DNA from: Labilibaculum sp. | GTDB lineage: Bacteria; Bacteroidota; Bacteroidia; Bacteroidales; Marinifilaceae | Assembly (NCBI RefSeq): GCF_963664555.1 | Contig: NZ_OY761461.1 | Location: forward strand, 2,604,001-2,668,000 | DNA: 64,000 bases | Reading direction: 5' to 3' | Shown: piece by piece, positions 62,990 to 64,000 of the stretch | Numbering within the stretch: the first letter of the stretch is position 1 | How the letters are laid out: each line of letters starts with the position of its first letter | The notes under the pieces: generated by a model | Told to the model about the DNA's origin: nothing | Seen by the model: the letters and a program-made list of their open reading frames with translations, nothing else | The model's database searches: none | Program-made: the position numbers and the translations under genes

Positions 62990-64000
62990 ATGTCGTCACA
63001 AATACGAGAAAATTTACAGAAATTATTTGTTTTAGGAATTAGTTACAAGAAAACAGCTCTTGATGTTAGGGGGAAATTTTCATTTACTGCAGAACAGCAG
63101 GAGAATTTACTAAAAGAGGCAAAAGAAAATCAAATCGATGGATTCGTAGTCCTTTCTACATGTAATCGTACTGAAATCTATGCTCACACAAGCCAATCGG
63201 AGTTTATTACTGATTTATTCTTAAAATACAGCGAAGGCAATCGGGAGGATTTTGATTCCCATGGTTATACTTTGTTTGGTAATGATTGTATTCACCATTT
63301 ATATAGAGTTACTTCAGGATTAGATTCTCAGATTATTGGGGATTTTCAAATTGTTGGGCAAGTAAAAAATGCCGTTCAGTTATCAGAAGAAAAGGGTATG
63401 GTGAACCCATTTTTAAATCGTTTGTTCTCATTTGCCTTTCAGGCAAGTAAAAAAATTAAAACAAATACCGAAATTAGCAAAGGGGCAGCTTCTGTTTCTC
63501 ATGCGGCAGTCCAGTACATTAAGGATAAGGTTTCAACTTTGGAATCATGCAATTTTTTATTGTATGGAACCGGTGATATAGGGAAAGATACTTGTGGCAA
63601 CTTGTTAAAACACATGAATAACCGCTCGCTGACTTTGATAAACAGAACTGAGGCCAGGGCTGAGGCACTTGCCGGTAAGTTTAATGTAAAGCATCAGCCT
63701 GTTAGTGAGTTAGTTGAAGAAGTGAATAAGGCAGAGGTTATTATTGTTGCTACCGGGGCTCCGCAACCGACCTTATTGCCTGAACATTTTAATGGGAGTG
63801 ATCAATGTAAATTGATTTTGGATCTTTCTGTTCCTAGAAATGTTCATCCCGAAATAGATAAGTTAGATCATGTTTTGGTGATTACTGTTGATGAATTATC
63901 GAAACACATATCGGATGCTATTCAGCAAAGAAAAGATTGTATTCCTCAGGCAGAAGGTATTATTTACGGATCGATTAGCGAATTTTACAGTTGGCTTGAG
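62990..64000 (+). CDS. hemA: Glutamyl-tRNA reductase, first 337 residues (runs off the window)
   Basis: An open frame of 337 codons from the ATG at 62990 to the window edge. The catalytic region is VVLSTCNRTEIYAH with Cys58, then RVTSGLDSQIIGDFQIVGQVK and the NADPH domain LLYGTGDIGKDTCGNLL and INRTEARAEAL, SVPRNVHPEI. It reduces glutamyl-tRNA(Glu) to glutamate-1-semialdehyde, the first step of C5-pathway haem synthesis. It lacks the C-terminal dimerisation helices beyond the window. The presence of haem synthesis fits the cytochrome genes. Confidence 0.95.
   Translation, partial: MSSQIRENLQKLFVLGISYKKTALDVRGKFSFTAEQQENLLKEAKENQIDGFVVLSTCNRTEIYAHTSQSEFITDLFLKYSEGNREDFDSHGYTLFGNDCIHHLYRVTSGLDSQIIGDFQIVGQVKNAVQLSEEKGMVNPFLNRLFSFAFQASKKIKTNTEISKGAASVSHAAVQYIKDKVSTLESCNFLLYGTGDIGKDTCGNLLKHMNNRSLTLINRTEARAEALAGKFNVKHQPVSELVEEVNKAEVIIVATGAPQPTLLPEHFNGSDQCKLILDLSVPRNVHPEIDKLDHVLVITVDELSKHISDAIQQRKDCIPQAEGIIYGSISEFYSWLE

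Noticed and set aside
1..64000. tRNA or rRNA genes
   Set aside because: I saw no cloverleaf T-loop signature or rRNA sequence by eye; a covariance-model scan would settle it.

Overview
The window looks like a chromosomal segment of a marine or anoxic-habitat Bacteroidota, most likely a Marinilabiliales-type organism (Labilibaculum, Marinifilum or Ancylomarina-like). Base composition is AT-rich, several genes lack clear Shine-Dalgarno sites, TAnnTTTG -7 elements occur, and the proteins include a TonB receptor with a carboxypeptidase-like domain, DUF5777 and DUF6340 proteins and a CAZyme operon. The order and genus are inferred from gene content, not from a marker-gene search.

Layout. 1-2003: truncated TonB-dependent receptor and a Cys/His-rich small protein, probably metal-related. 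2203-6650: a minus-strand respiratory gene cluster (lipoprotein cytochrome, DUF5777 barrel, monoheme cytochrome, heptaheme cytochrome, membrane cytochrome b) divergent from a Crp/Fnr regulator with an Fnr-like cysteine pattern. 6688-19919: housekeeping and conserved genes: CobW GTPase, nitroreductase, MFS transporter, YchJ-like SEC-C protein, HTH/ACT protein divergent from dapA, VWA protein, DUF6340 lipoprotein, M48 protease, and a cinA that carries a single-base frameshift. 20172-26531: a TolC/adaptor/RND efflux operon with two small trailing genes. 26671-35397: SEC-C/DUF1186 protein, GreA-like protein, NifX-like protein, DUF418 membrane protein, outer-membrane barrels, a TPR histidine kinase and a phosphoesterase. 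35400-41120: peroxiredoxin, RsgA and two uncharacterised genes, separated by four copies of a dispersed palindromic repeat and one 42-bp minisatellite.

41287-52290 is the most distinctive region: an eight-gene pectin-degradation operon (GH28-like protein, PL10, BNR propeller, GH43, CE8, CE12, GH140, CE12). It has no SusC/SusD pair in the window. Upstream and divergent is a ToxR-like membrane-anchored winged-helix regulator, and three copies of an 8-mer with an exact 10-bp period lie between the two. The first operon gene keeps the GH28 fold signature but has lost several catalytic residues and is fused to two PepSY-like domains. This combination is the best candidate in the window for an undescribed regulatory system.

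52508-58934: a second RND efflux operon (NodT-type outer-membrane lipoprotein, HAE1 permease, adaptor) headed by a GbsR/MarR regulator; a perfect inverted repeat abuts its promoter and a related site precedes the adaptor gene. 59115-64000: a PHP phosphoesterase fused to two ACT domains, two small uncharacterised genes, a YeeZ-like reductase/epimerase, and the first 337 codons of hemA. No rRNA, tRNA, CRISPR array or insertion sequence was recognised.
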